Assembly: GCA_002493905.1 (NCBI GenBank)
Contig: DLAJ01000002.1
Span: 1 to 64,000, forward strand
Source of the DNA: Lachnospiraceae bacterium UBA7050
GTDB lineage: Bacteria > Bacillota > Clostridia > Lachnospirales > Lachnospiraceae
DNA: 64,000 nucleotides
Reading direction: 5' to 3'
A program made the position numbers and the translations under genes. The notes under the pieces were generated by a model, which was given only the letters and a program-made list of their open reading frames with translations, was not told where the DNA came from and did not search any database. Positions 28,096 through 36,225 of this stretch are shown here, one piece after another (positions within the stretch are counted from its first letter, which is position 1; each line of letters opens with the position of its first letter).

Positions 28096-29315
28096 TATTG
28101 CATCTTGCGTATCAGGTCTTCCGCTTTACTCTGGGCTGCCTGACAGCTTTCCGAAACGTCCTGACCGCTCATATTGATGTCAACCAGCATATCCGCAACG
28201 ACGGTCCACATGATATCCATTTCCGGACGGTTGGGCATTGGAATTGTATGAGCGGCTGTTTCCCGCATTGCCATGACGATATCGTCTGAAGTTACTTCTT
28301 CGCTTTCATAGCAGGCTTCCACAGCAGGCGCACAGCCGCTGACTTTTGCTAAGGCGATTCCGACTTCGGGCTGCATCAGTGCATTCAGGACTTTTGTGAC
28401 AGCCTCTGTTTTATTTTCAGCAGCAAAGCGTAAAACCTGAACACCCTGAACACCCATATAGGGTGAGATCGGGAGGCCGGTTTCATCGATTACCGGCATC
28501 GGGGCGATGCCTAAGTCCATTCCCGCCGCGCGGGAGGCGGACACAAGCCATGGGCCGCCGATCGTAGCGTGCGCTTTCCCTTCCTGAAAAAGGGTATTGA
28601 CCGTTGCATACTCGCTTTCGCCGGGCATCCACTCTACAAATTTTTTATGGTACTCCAATGCCGATATAGTTTCCGGCAGGTTGAGTCCCGGTTCACCGTT
28701 ATCGTTCAGGATGTAACCGCCGAAGCCGTGAATCCAGCCTGCACTGTAATAGGCGGTACTGTGCTGCTCCACGAATCCATAGTGTCCGCCCTGTGTTTTT
28801 TTCTCCATGTAAGCGTATAATTCTTCCGTTGTGCCCGGGACCTGATCGTCGGGCATATAGCGGCGGTTATACATAAAAAGCAGCGTCTCGAAATAGATGG
28901 GGAGCTGATAAAGCTCCCCCTTATAGACTGCGGCGTCCAGCGTCATGCTGACGTAGGAGGCGTCCAGAACGTCCCGCTCGATCAGATCGGTAATGGGAGC
29001 AAGGATTCCCATTTCCGCATAGACGCCGATCTTGTCGTGCGCGAAAAAGTACATATCCGGCGCGGCGTTCGGATCATTTCCGACCATTTTCAATGCCTCG
29101 GTCAGATTGCTCTTATATTCGAGCTGCACGACAACATCGGGAATCAGGCGGTTCAGCTCTGTAAGAAGCGCTTCGGAAACGGCGTCTTCTTTATCGTGCC
29201 AGATCACGATCGTGTTTTTTTCTTCTTCTGTCAGAGAACTGCCGCGTGTGCCGCAGCCGCACAGAAGACTTGTAAAAAGAGTAATTGTGAGTAATAGCGA
29301 AAGTATTTTTTTCAT
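28095..29315 (-). CDS. Maltodextrin-binding lipoprotein, MalE-like
   Basis: 406 residues with a lipoprotein signal peptide (MKKILSLLLTITLFTSLLCG, acylated Cys near 20-22) and a type-1 extracellular solute-binding domain: IVIWHDKEDAV, FFAHDKIGVYAEMGIL, PIYFETLLFMYNRR, ATIGGPWLVSA are the characteristic maltose-binding-protein segments. It delivers maltodextrins to the MalFG-like channel. It starts 36 nt after the CBM26 surface protein gene with a GGAGG site, so both should be co-transcribed. Confidence 0.95.
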   Translation of the reverse strand: MKKILSLLLTITLFTSLLCGCGTRGSSLTEEEKNTIVIWHDKEDAVSEALLTELNRLIPDVVVQLEYKSNLTEALKMVGNDPNAAPDMYFFAHDKIGVYAEMGILAPITDLIERDVLDASYVSMTLDAAVYKGELYQLPIYFETLLFMYNRRYMPDDQVPGTTEELYAYMEKKTQGGHYGFVEQHSTAYYSAGWIHGFGGYILNDNGEPGLNLPETISALEYHKKFVEWMPGESEYATVNTLFQEGKAHATIGGPWLVSASRAAGMDLGIAPMPVIDETGLPISPYMGVQGVQVLRFAAENKTEAVTKVLNALMQPEVGIALAKVSGCAPAVEACYESEEVTSDDIVMAMRETAAHTIPMPNRPEMDIMWTVVADMLVDINMSGQDVSESCQAAQSKAEDLIRKMQ

Positions 29316-29351
29316 CTGCCGCCTCCATTGTCGTGAAAAGATGTTATCCGG

Positions 29352-30632
29352 TCAGGATTTCTTTTTCCTAAATTTAATGACCACGCCTGCAATCACTGCT
29401 ATGACGGCAACACAGGCTGCTGCGATCAGTGCGATCAGGCCTCCGCTTAAGCCGGACTTTTCAGAATCGGATCTGGAAGAGTCCGAAGTCGGTCCGGCAG
29501 GGTCCGTATTGGTGCCGGGAGTTTGTCCGGCATCTTCATTCTGGGCGCCATCCGTGTTTTGCCCGCTGTCAGAGTCTGCGTCCGGGGTATCTTCATTGCC
29601 GGCAGGAGTGGATTCTATAGAACCGGCTGCGTTTTCGGGCTTTTCATAGGAAAGTTCATATTCTTCGGGACCGGTCACGATCAGCCAGATATCTTTGCCG
29701 GGTTCTACGGAAATATCCGTCGTCTGTACGCTGCCCTCGCTGCCGTTTACAATGACGGAATTGATCCAGCCCGGAACGGTTAAGGTAAGCCAGCCGTCTT
29801 CGCCCTCGGCAAGCGGTTCTCCGGGCCATGATGCGAACGCGTTCGTGCCGTCAGGCGCCGACCATGCCCACAGGCAGGGCGTGCTCCAGTCTGCAGGTGC
29901 AATGACGTTCACATGGATATCCGGTGCACTTACAGCGTTCGGGTCGTCATAAGTAAATTCATAGCTGCCGTCTTCTGAAACTGTGATCCACAATTCGGCG
30001 GGATCGATGGAAATGTCTTCGGTCTGTACGGAACCCTCGTTTGCGTTGATGATGATGGAGTTGACCCAGACGGGAGCCTTACCCGTATACCAGCCGTCGC
30101 TGTCCTGCTTGAAAGCTGCTCCGGGCCATGCGTCGAATGCGTTGGTGCCGTCGGGCGCTGACCATGCCCACAGACAGGGCTGCTCCCAGCTTTCAGGCAC
30201 GCTTGCGTGGATGACGAACCTTTCCACATATTCCGGGATGTCCCCCTGTGTTAATGCTTCATAAGAAACAGAGGCATTTTCCGTATCTTCGACGGTGATC
30301 CATGCATTGCCGCCCTCTAATATGATCTCGCCTGTCTGGATGCTTCCCTCGTTTGCGTTGACGATTACATGATTTGCCCATGAGGGGATATGAATGTAAT
30401 ACCAGCCTTCATTGGCGGTATCCGCCTCGGCTTCTCCGCCGGGCCATGCGTCGAATGCATTGTTTCCCTCCTCGTCCCATGCCCATACGCAGGGGTTTTC
30501 CCAGTCGTCGGGAACCTGAACAAACAATGCGGTCCACTCTTCTTCTGCTTTTACCTGTGCCGGTAAAAAAAGAGCGAATGCCATCGCAAACATTGACAGG
30601 AATGCTGCGATTTTTTTCAATGACTTTGTCAT
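29352..30632 (-). CDS. Membrane-anchored starch-binding protein with three CBM26 modules
   Basis: 426 residues: signal peptide ending near AQVKA-EEE (residue 29), three CBM26-type modules (about 33-125, 136-235 and 242-330), a Ser/Thr/Asp/Gly-rich linker (about 335-392) and a C-terminal membrane helix followed by KFRKKKS. Each module has the family core WAW...G...F..WPG and the strand pattern VIVNANEGS(I/V)QT. There is no catalytic domain, so it should hold starch granules or long maltodextrins at the cell surface for the importer. Comparable non-catalytic Sas-type starch-binding proteins are known from gut Ruminococcus and Eubacterium. It is the first gene of the operon, with a strong GGAGG. 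Confidence 0.93.
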   Translation of the reverse strand: MTKSLKKIAAFLSMFAMAFALFLPAQVKAEEEWTALFVQVPDDWENPCVWAWDEEGNNAFDAWPGGEAEADTANEGWYYIHIPSWANHVIVNANEGSIQTGEIILEGGNAWITVEDTENASVSYEALTQGDIPEYVERFVIHASVPESWEQPCLWAWSAPDGTNAFDAWPGAAFKQDSDGWYTGKAPVWVNSIIINANEGSVQTEDISIDPAELWITVSEDGSYEFTYDDPNAVSAPDIHVNVIAPADWSTPCLWAWSAPDGTNAFASWPGEPLAEGEDGWLTLTVPGWINSVIVNGSEGSVQTTDISVEPGKDIWLIVTGPEEYELSYEKPENAAGSIESTPAGNEDTPDADSDSGQNTDGAQNEDAGQTPGTNTDPAGPTSDSSRSDSEKSGLSGGLIALIAAACVAVIAVIAGVVIKFRKKKS

Positions 30633-30783
30633 AATGCTCCTCCTTTGTTAGTTGATGACAACAGTTTCGTTTCTTTGGAGAAGAATGCTGATGAATCAGT
30701 AGTTCTCCAGAACTGCAGCAGATGTCTGACTGCTTACAAGGAAAGCATATCATTGGAGTTTCGCTGCGGCAATTCAAATTTAA

Positions 30784-30841
30784 GTAACCGGTTTCTTTGA
30801 TTTTTGCACGATTTTCACAAGGTTAAACCGGATAAATTTGT
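30784..30841 (-). promoter_or_regulatory. Candidate LacI-family operators upstream of the starch operon
   Basis: The 439-nt region between the divergent starch operon and the peptidase gene holds a palindrome AACCGGTT (30786-30793) and, about 45 nt away, GGTTAAACCGG (30831-30841). Both have the central CG typical of LacI/CcpA-family sites. On the minus strand TTGAAT near 30770-30775 with a spaced AT-rich -10 near 30745-30752 is a possible but weak promoter. Confidence 0.45.
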
Positions 30842-30992
30842 GCAATTGCGATGCTTTTATAGCATTTTATGGCAATCAGAAAAATGTTTGTGAAAAATGA
30901 ACAAAGGAGTTTCGTAAAGTTTCTTAGAGAAGAAGTCTTTTATAATATAGGCAAAGTGAAATAGGACATTGTAATTTATTAGAAAAAAAGAA

Positions 30993-31022
30993 TTGACTAC
31001 ATGGAAAGAATAGTAGTAATAT
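30993..31022 (+). promoter_or_regulatory. Likely promoter of the secreted cysteine peptidase gene
   Basis: TTGACT (30993-30998) and TAATAT (31017-31022) separated by 18 nt, about 50 nt before the TTG start codon at 31072. A second TATAAT-like box occurs near 30940 without a good -35. Confidence 0.55.
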
Positions 31023-31071
31023 AAAGTTATAACTACACAAGGCGCGAAAAGAAGTAGAAAGGGAACTTGAA

Positions 31072-32127
31072 TTGAGAAACAGGAAAAAAATTATCACATG
31101 TATTTTGTTATTTTTCATGATGCTGTCAAGCACTATAACAGTTTCCGCGGAGGAAGCAGAAGGTTGGCATATTGATGAGCAGTACCATTCGCTTTATGAT
31201 GCTCTTGCTTACGCAGAGACACATAAAGATGAGATAGGATTCTCTAGGATGGACTTTGGTGAACTTTGTATTGGAAAGCCAATACAAACATATAGTTATG
31301 TTGATGACGGATTTGAAGAACTGAGGGAAATGTATCCTCTTATCTATCAAGGAGAGTTGGTTTTATGGGCAATTAACGTAGATGGAAAGTATCAAATAAC
31401 GACAGGGCTTACGACAGAGATTAATGAAGTGGTTGATGTAAATAGCGAATTTGCGCTGATATACGACATGAATAATTGTTATTTATATATGAATGGAGAG
31501 TTTGTTTTGTTGTGCAATTTTAATGAAGAAGTTAGCACACGTGCTGTTTTGAACCCTAATGAGATTTCAAACATTGAATTGCGAATGGGCGCACTTTCTG
31601 AAATGACAGAGCTAAATTATGATAGTACAAAAATGGCACGCGATGTGATTTACTTTAGCTGTAATGTGGGTTATATTTCACAAAATCCATATAAAAACTT
31701 GTGTTGGGCAGCCACGATTGCGTCAATAACAAACTATTGTAAGGGAACATCTTTAAGTATGGCAGATATTGCGGCAGATAAGTTTGGATATGTTAAAGAT
31801 GACTCGATTGATACTGCCGAGGCAAATAATATTTTGGGAAGGTATGATGTGGAATACAGATATAATAATAAACCGCCGACACAGAGTGTCATATTATCTA
31901 ACATAAAGGCAAATTATCCGATTTATGGATGTTTTGTGCAGTCTGGAACAAGGAGTGGGCATGCGGTTGTTATTTACGGCATTAATGTGATAGGAGATTA
32001 TTTGTCATTGATGGACCCGGCAAACGGTTTTACATCAGCAACACATAACGGAAGTCAATATATATTTGTAAGCGCAAACACGGGCGTTACTTATGAATTG
32101 TATAATGCTAATTGTTACAGTTGGTGA
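31072..32127 (+). CDS. Secreted papain-like cysteine peptidase (C39_2/C70-like)
   Basis: 351 residues with a signal peptide (MRNRKKIITCILLFFMMLSS to about TVSA), an N-terminal region of about 180 residues without recognised domain that may be a propeptide, and a C-terminal papain-fold domain. The catalytic triad is visible: Cys211 in KNLCWAATIAS, His297 in SGHAVVIYG, and Asp315 in LMDPANGF. A TTG start is needed because the next in-frame ATG lies inside the signal peptide; AAAGGGA precedes it. The gene is clearly more AT-rich than its neighbours, which suggests acquisition. The function could be extracellular protein degradation or processing of a peptide; no substrate gene is evident nearby. 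Confidence 0.82.
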   Translation: MRNRKKIITCILLFFMMLSSTITVSAEEAEGWHIDEQYHSLYDALAYAETHKDEIGFSRMDFGELCIGKPIQTYSYVDDGFEELREMYPLIYQGELVLWAINVDGKYQITTGLTTEINEVVDVNSEFALIYDMNNCYLYMNGEFVLLCNFNEEVSTRAVLNPNEISNIELRMGALSEMTELNYDSTKMARDVIYFSCNVGYISQNPYKNLCWAATIASITNYCKGTSLSMADIAADKFGYVKDDSIDTAEANNILGRYDVEYRYNNKPPTQSVILSNIKANYPIYGCFVQSGTRSGHAVVIYGINVIGDYLSLMDPANGFTSATHNGSQYIFVSANTGVTYELYNANCYSW

Positions 32128-32132
32128 ACCCT

Positions 32133-32639
32133 ATGGAAAAATTAAAAGTGGGCAAAGAGAAGATGATTCGGATTGTGGTTCTTACTGTCGCCATTGTCTG
32201 CATTCCACTGCTGTTTTTAATCTGGTATCATGTTGTCACCCCTCAGGATAGATATTTTATCCAATTGAAGGAATCCGATCTGGAACATATTTTTATTTAT
32301 AACGATAGAACAGGACGTTCAGAGATAGAATTGGAGGGAGCCGACCGGCGGGCGGTCACGGAACAGCTTCTTACTGTTACGTTAAAGGGAGGCTGGCGCA
32401 CGGAAGGCGTGGACAGCAGGGGAAAAATGTATCATATCATGCTGACGGATGGCAGGGAGTTCGACTTTGGTGTAACGCTCTTTATGGAGCAGGAGGAAGA
32501 CGGTATGTTTCGTTCGAATCCGTATTTTGTCGTGGATGGACTCCGTATGTATCATGTGTCGGAAAAGGACGAAGAACTTTCCGGGCAGATAATAGCATGT
32601 TACGTTGAAATAATGAACCGCTTATATCCGGTTTCATAG
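32133..32639 (+). CDS. Single-pass membrane protein, paralogue A, unknown
   Basis: About 168 residues: a basic N terminus, one membrane helix (about 15-32), and an extracellular domain of about 130 residues starting VTPQDRYFIQLKESDLEHI. I do not recognise the family. The next gene encodes a clear paralogue sharing TPQDR(Y/F)FI, ESD, DRR.VT.QLL, GGW, MYHI.L.DGREFDF and RPYY/NPYF. The start is uncertain (32112, 32133 or 32163); 32133 is used as it follows the peptidase stop directly. Confidence 0.72.
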   Translation: MEKLKVGKEKMIRIVVLTVAIVCIPLLFLIWYHVVTPQDRYFIQLKESDLEHIFIYNDRTGRSEIELEGADRRAVTEQLLTVTLKGGWRTEGVDSRGKMYHIMLTDGREFDFGVTLFMEQEEDGMFRSNPYFVVDGLRMYHVSEKDEELSGQIIACYVEIMNRLYPVS

Positions 32640-32689
32640 ATCACGGGGATTAACAAGCGGATATTCTGAATGGAAGCGGAGGGATGGTG

Positions 32690-33205
32690 ATGCGGCGGAT
32701 ATTGGAAAAAAGAAGGATATTACTCGCGGCGGGAGCTTTTTTCTTAATCATGATATTTGCCGTTGTCTATCGGAAGGTCACACCGCAGGATCGTTTTTTT
32801 ATTCACTTGGAGGAGTCCGATATTGACAGAATTATTTTATATAATTACAGGACGAGGGCGGAAGCGGTGGAGCTGTCGGAAAATGACCGGCGGACGGTCA
32901 CGGGGCAGCTTCTCAGGGTGGAACTGAGAGGCGGATGGACGGTTCTTGATGTACTAAATGGCGGGACGACCCAAATGTATCATATTGTGCTGGCGGACGG
33001 AAGAGAGTTTGATTTCGCGGCGCTTCCTTATTATAAATCGGAACTGGACGGAACGCTTCGTGCCCGCCCATATTATATCGTCAATGGGATGAGAGCGTAT
33101 GAGGCGTCAAAAAAAGAAATGGAACTGGTCGAGCTGATGAATGAGACATGGCAAAGTCTGGAGGACCGGTATTATCCGGTGGAGGAAGCATTAACAAGCA
33201 AATAG
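32690..33205 (+). CDS. Single-pass membrane protein, paralogue B, unknown
   Basis: About 171 residues: one N-terminal membrane helix (about 9-27) and an extracellular domain starting KVTPQDRFFIHLEESDIDRI. It is a tandem paralogue of the preceding gene, at roughly 45% identity by eye across the ectodomain, so the pair arose by duplication and diverged. GGAGGG lies just before the ATG at 32690 (an in-frame ATG at 32684 is too close to it). No known domain is recognised. Confidence 0.75.
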   Translation: MRRILEKRRILLAAGAFFLIMIFAVVYRKVTPQDRFFIHLEESDIDRIILYNYRTRAEAVELSENDRRTVTGQLLRVELRGGWTVLDVLNGGTTQMYHIVLADGREFDFAALPYYKSELDGTLRARPYYIVNGMRAYEASKKEMELVELMNETWQSLEDRYYPVEEALTSK

Positions 33206-33351
33206 AAGAGGAAAGGATAGAGCGTATTTGCAGTATGCCGGCATAGGCGCATATGCTATGCGGCGGACAAAGCCGTATATTCCGCGCGGCGGGAGTACCT
33301 TGACAGAGCGTGCTCTGCAAGTATATGATAAATTCGTGAGCAGGCTGCGAA

Positions 33352-33486
33352 ATGGATTTTATATGGGAAATGGTTTCGTATAACGGACGGGTTTGGTACG
33401 GCATGCTTAAACGGAACTGTGGCAGCGGATTCTTTGGTATCGTGGACGAGTTCGATATGCAGGCAGGGAGGAGAGGTGCTTCATGA
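33352..33486 (+). CDS. Possible small ORF coupled to the S51 peptidase gene
   Basis: A 44-codon frame (MDFIWEMVSYNGRVWYGMLK...) whose TGA overlaps the ATG of the S51 peptidase by 4 nt (ATGA). GAGCAGG upstream is a fair ribosome site. The coupling is suggestive, but nothing in the peptide is recognised and it may be a leader peptide or chance. Confidence 0.35.
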   Translation: MDFIWEMVSYNGRVWYGMLKRNCGSGFFGIVDEFDMQAGRRGAS

Positions 33487-34232
33487 GAGTGTTTTTGACA
33501 AGCTCCCCGGGCGGGTCTTATAAGGATGAATTTGGCGTGCGCATACCATGCGAGCTGGATAATTCGAACGGATTTGTGATGAAAGTAAAGGAATACTGGC
33601 CGAATGAGGCGAAGGGACTGATTGTCGCGGCTTATCCCGATGATGCGGTAATAAACGACAGTCTGCGGAGCCAGATTCCTGAGTCGTTCTGGATGTCAGG
33701 ACTGCCTTTTCGCAATTTGGAGGTCTGTGATGCGCGAAATGAGGAGCAGGTCCGGCAGCTTGTAAAGGAAAGCAATGTCATCATTCTGGCAGGCGGGCAT
33801 GTTCCGACACAGAATGAGTTTTTTTGGCGGATTCATCTGAATGAGGTCCTGCATGGCTATCCGGGCATCATCATCGGTATCTCTGCGGGAAGCATGAACA
33901 GTGCAAGAATTGTTTACGCACAGCCTGAAGAGGAGGGAGAGGCCGCCAATCCATGTTATGAGCGTTATCTGGACGGACTGGGGCTGACTGACGTGCGGAT
34001 ACTGCCGCACTACCAATATAACCGGGGATTGACGCTTGACGGGAAACGGGTGTTTGAAGACATCTGCATTCCCGACAGCCGCATCCGGTCATTTTATGCG
34101 CTTGTGGATGGCTCCTATATTTTTATTGATAAGGATGGGACTACTACGTTGTATGGCGAAGCATATTTATTAGAGGACGGTTTTGAGAAAAAGGTTTGTG
34201 AGCGGAACCAGAAAATGCGGATTCTGAGTTGA
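33483..34232 (+). CDS. Peptidase S51 (dipeptidase E/cyanophycinase-like) family protein
   Basis: 249 residues with the S51 class-I amidotransferase-like fold. The segment VIILAGGHVPTQNEFF and the nucleophile elbow GISAGSMNSA (Ser134) are typical, followed by LPHYQYN with a likely catalytic His. PepE-type enzymes cleave Asp-X dipeptides; cyanophycinase-type relatives cleave beta-Asp-Arg. Cytoplasmic, no signal peptide. GGAGAGG precedes the ATG. Two hairpins follow at 34304 and 34353. Confidence 0.88.
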   Translation: MRVFLTSSPGGSYKDEFGVRIPCELDNSNGFVMKVKEYWPNEAKGLIVAAYPDDAVINDSLRSQIPESFWMSGLPFRNLEVCDARNEEQVRQLVKESNVIILAGGHVPTQNEFFWRIHLNEVLHGYPGIIIGISAGSMNSARIVYAQPEEEGEAANPCYERYLDGLGLTDVRILPHYQYNRGLTLDGKRVFEDICIPDSRIRSFYALVDGSYIFIDKDGTTTLYGEAYLLEDGFEKKVCERNQKMRILS

Positions 34233-34303
34233 TTTGTTTTCGTATATCATCTGACTGTGCTGATGGGGAGCGCTGATTTACAGACTTATTTTTTGAAAAA
34301 GAG

Positions 34304-34382
34304 AAGGAGTACCGTAAAGTGCGGCACTCCTTTTTTGAACGATAGGAAATTCAAAAGAGTTTCCGAAGGGAACTCTTTTTTT
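34304..34382. terminator. Two consecutive terminator hairpins between convergent genes
   Basis: First hairpin 34304-34332 with six Ts at 34331-34336. Second hairpin 34353-34379 (AAAAGAG arm, GAAG loop) followed by Ts to 34382. They separate the S51 gene from the minus-strand lipoprotein gene, and the A-rich left arms allow action on both strands. Confidence 0.85.
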
Positions 34383-34401
34383 GCGGGTATATTCAGGATA
34401 T

Positions 34402-35508
34402 TCAGGGTTCCTCCAGAAGTGCGAGCAGCTCATAAACGCGGGTTTTTGTCAGTTCCGCAGCCTTTCTGTTTCTGGCGAGGGGCTGTAAGGAACCGCCGTC
34501 ATATTCGGCGCCCGCAGCGTCAGTTTCCTGCTCTTTTTGGGAGATCCAGGCTAACTGTTCATCGGTGAGAGCACGCATGGTCTCACTGTCACAAGCTCTT
34601 CTTAAGCCGCGCCAAATAATGTTTAACAGGGAATCCCACAATTCATACAATTCAGCCGATTTTACGTTTAAGTCGGCTTGAGAAAGTGTGGCGTCATGTT
34701 CCATGCTGTCTTCGATCTCAGCGGCCTGCTCTTCGATATAGGCGAGATTATTTTTTAAGCTGTCTGCCAGCGCATAGCTGGAAAAGCCTGCCTGCTTGGC
34801 TTCGTTATATAAACCGTAGTAGGGCAGTGCTGTGTCTGTGGTGTTTTCAAGATAATAATAGCCGACCCATGAGCGATACTCTTCGGGTAGTTCGGCAAGC
34901 GGCGCTCCCGGAAGATAGATCAAGAGTGTTTCGGCTTCATCCAGGCCATATGGGGTCGTATATTGGTAGAGAATGCCATCTTTTGTTTCGATTGTACCGG
35001 GCTCCTGCTCGTAAGTCATAGACAGGATATGCATGGAATAGGTATAATCGTTTACTTTTTCGGGCTGGGAAAACTGACCGCTGAATGTACACTGATAGGT
35101 GGTGCCGACATCCCCGTCCATATACAGTCCGGCAAAGCTTCCGTCGGGGCGGATCGACATCTGCGTCGCCCAGCCGCCTGCCCCGCTGGAAAACCAAAAT
35201 TCTAAATATTTCAGATCAGAAAAGGAAAGTGTGCTGTCACTGTCTGTTGTCTCGTCGGAACGGGCCGCATCTTTACTTGCATCATCGGAAGGGGCCTCCT
35301 GGTCTGAACTGTCAGGATTTGTCTTCCCTTGATCTGTATCAGAAGCGGATGCGTCTGTATTCGGAAATCCCATTTCCTGTCCGGTAATATCTTCGACGAT
35401 AATCGGAGTAACAGAGATTTCTGATCTTTCCGGTTCACGACTTCCGCAGCTGCATATAAAACAGAACACGCTTCCTGCAGTGATCGTGATCATTAATATT
35501 TTTCTCAT
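34402..35508 (-). CDS. Lipoprotein with LprI-like (DUF1311) C-terminal domain
   Basis: 368 residues with a lipoprotein signal (acyl Cys in FICSCGS near residue 21), a low-complexity Asp/Ser/Thr linker (about 50-90), a central beta-rich domain (LKYLEFWFSSGAGGWATQM, DGSFAGLYMDGD) that I cannot place, and a C-terminal helical LprI-like domain (about 265-365: LSQADLNVKSAELYELWDSL, LTDEQLAWISQKEQE). LprI domains act in some bacteria as lysozyme inhibitors, which hints at a wall-protection role. The gene is divergent from BlaI module 2 across a region with three 16-bp repeats. Confidence 0.8.
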   Translation of the reverse strand: MRKILMITITAGSVFCFICSCGSREPERSEISVTPIIVEDITGQEMGFPNTDASASDTDQGKTNPDSSDQEAPSDDASKDAARSDETTDSDSTLSFSDLKYLEFWFSSGAGGWATQMSIRPDGSFAGLYMDGDVGTTYQCTFSGQFSQPEKVNDYTYSMHILSMTYEQEPGTIETKDGILYQYTTPYGLDEAETLLIYLPGAPLAELPEEYRSWVGYYYLENTTDTALPYYGLYNEAKQAGFSSYALADSLKNNLAYIEEQAAEIEDSMEHDATLSQADLNVKSAELYELWDSLLNIIWRGLRRACDSETMRALTDEQLAWISQKEQETDAAGAEYDGGSLQPLARNRKAAELTKTRVYELLALLEEP

Positions 35509-35604
35509 GTCTGTGTTTCCTCTCTGAAATGGACTTTTCGTATCGTGGTGTTTGTCTGATAGATTCCAACATAGAATAGACGTTTGGGCGGCGGTGGAAG
35601 TTTC

Positions 35605-35652
35605 ATGGAACTTTAGTTCTATGGAACTTTAGTTCTATGGAACTTTAGTTCC
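35605..35652. repeat. Three 16-bp tandem repeats between divergent genes
   Basis: ATGGAACTTTAGTTCT occurs at 35605 and 35621, and a third copy at 35637 ends TTCC. Each unit contains the small inverted repeat GGAAC-TTTA-GTTC(C/T). The array lies 42 nt before the promoter of BlaI module 2 and about 100 nt from the divergent lipoprotein start, so it could bind a regulator. Confidence 0.85.
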
Positions 35653-35693
35653 ATGAAATCGGTGCGAGTAAAAAAACAAATTCATTGGAATTG

Positions 35694-35746
35694 TTGACAC
35701 GCGGGTCTATCCATGATAGACTGAAAATGTCTATTAGCAATAGACA
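35694..35746 (+). promoter_or_regulatory. Promoter with twin operators for BlaI module 2
   Basis: TTGACA (35694-35699), 17-nt spacer, TAGACT (35717-35722). Operators of form GTCTAT-N5-ATAGAC lie at 35705-35721, overlapping spacer and -10, and at 35729-35745, 24 nt further on. Confidence 0.85.
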
Positions 35747-35797
35747 GTCGGTGAAATGAAAATAAGAATCAGAATGACAAAGGGAAAAAGGGGTGGG

Positions 35798-36163
35798 ATG
35801 ATGCTGGATTATAAACTTGGAGCTGTGGAATCCAGATTCGCGGACATTGTGTGGGAGCATGAACCGCTGTCCACAGGGGAGCTGGTGAAGCTTTGCAGCG
35901 AGGAATTAAAATGGAAGCGGACGACGACCTATACGGTACTAAAAAAGCTGAGTGAACGCGGGATATTTCAGATGAAAGACAGTGTCGTAACCGCTTTGGT
36001 TTCGAAAGAGGATTATTACGGTACGCAGAGTGAGCGCTTTGTGAGGGAAACCTTCGATGGCTCGCTGCCGGCTTTTATCGCTGCTTTTACGAAGCGAAAG
36101 GCACTGAGCGCGGAAGAGATTGCCGAAATTCACAGGATGATTGATACCGGCGGGAAGGAATAA
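35798..36163 (+). CDS. BlaI/MecI-family repressor (module 2)
   Basis: About 121 residues, starting MMLDYKLGAVESRFADIVWE, with the winged-helix core WKRTTTYTVLKKLSERGIF and the C-terminal region RFVRETFDGSLPAFIAAF. AGGGGTGGG precedes the start; an upstream in-frame ATG at 35756 falls just after the operators and is less likely. Paired with the M56 gene 62 nt downstream. Closely similar in layout to module 3 (38908), more distant from module 1. Confidence 0.92.
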   Translation: MMLDYKLGAVESRFADIVWEHEPLSTGELVKLCSEELKWKRTTTYTVLKKLSERGIFQMKDSVVTALVSKEDYYGTQSERFVRETFDGSLPAFIAAFTKRKALSAEEIAEIHRMIDTGGKE

Positions 36164-36225
36164 GATTGTAAATAAAAATTTTCAATTGATTCATTTATGG
36201 AGCTGCATCATAAAGCGGCGTAGAA

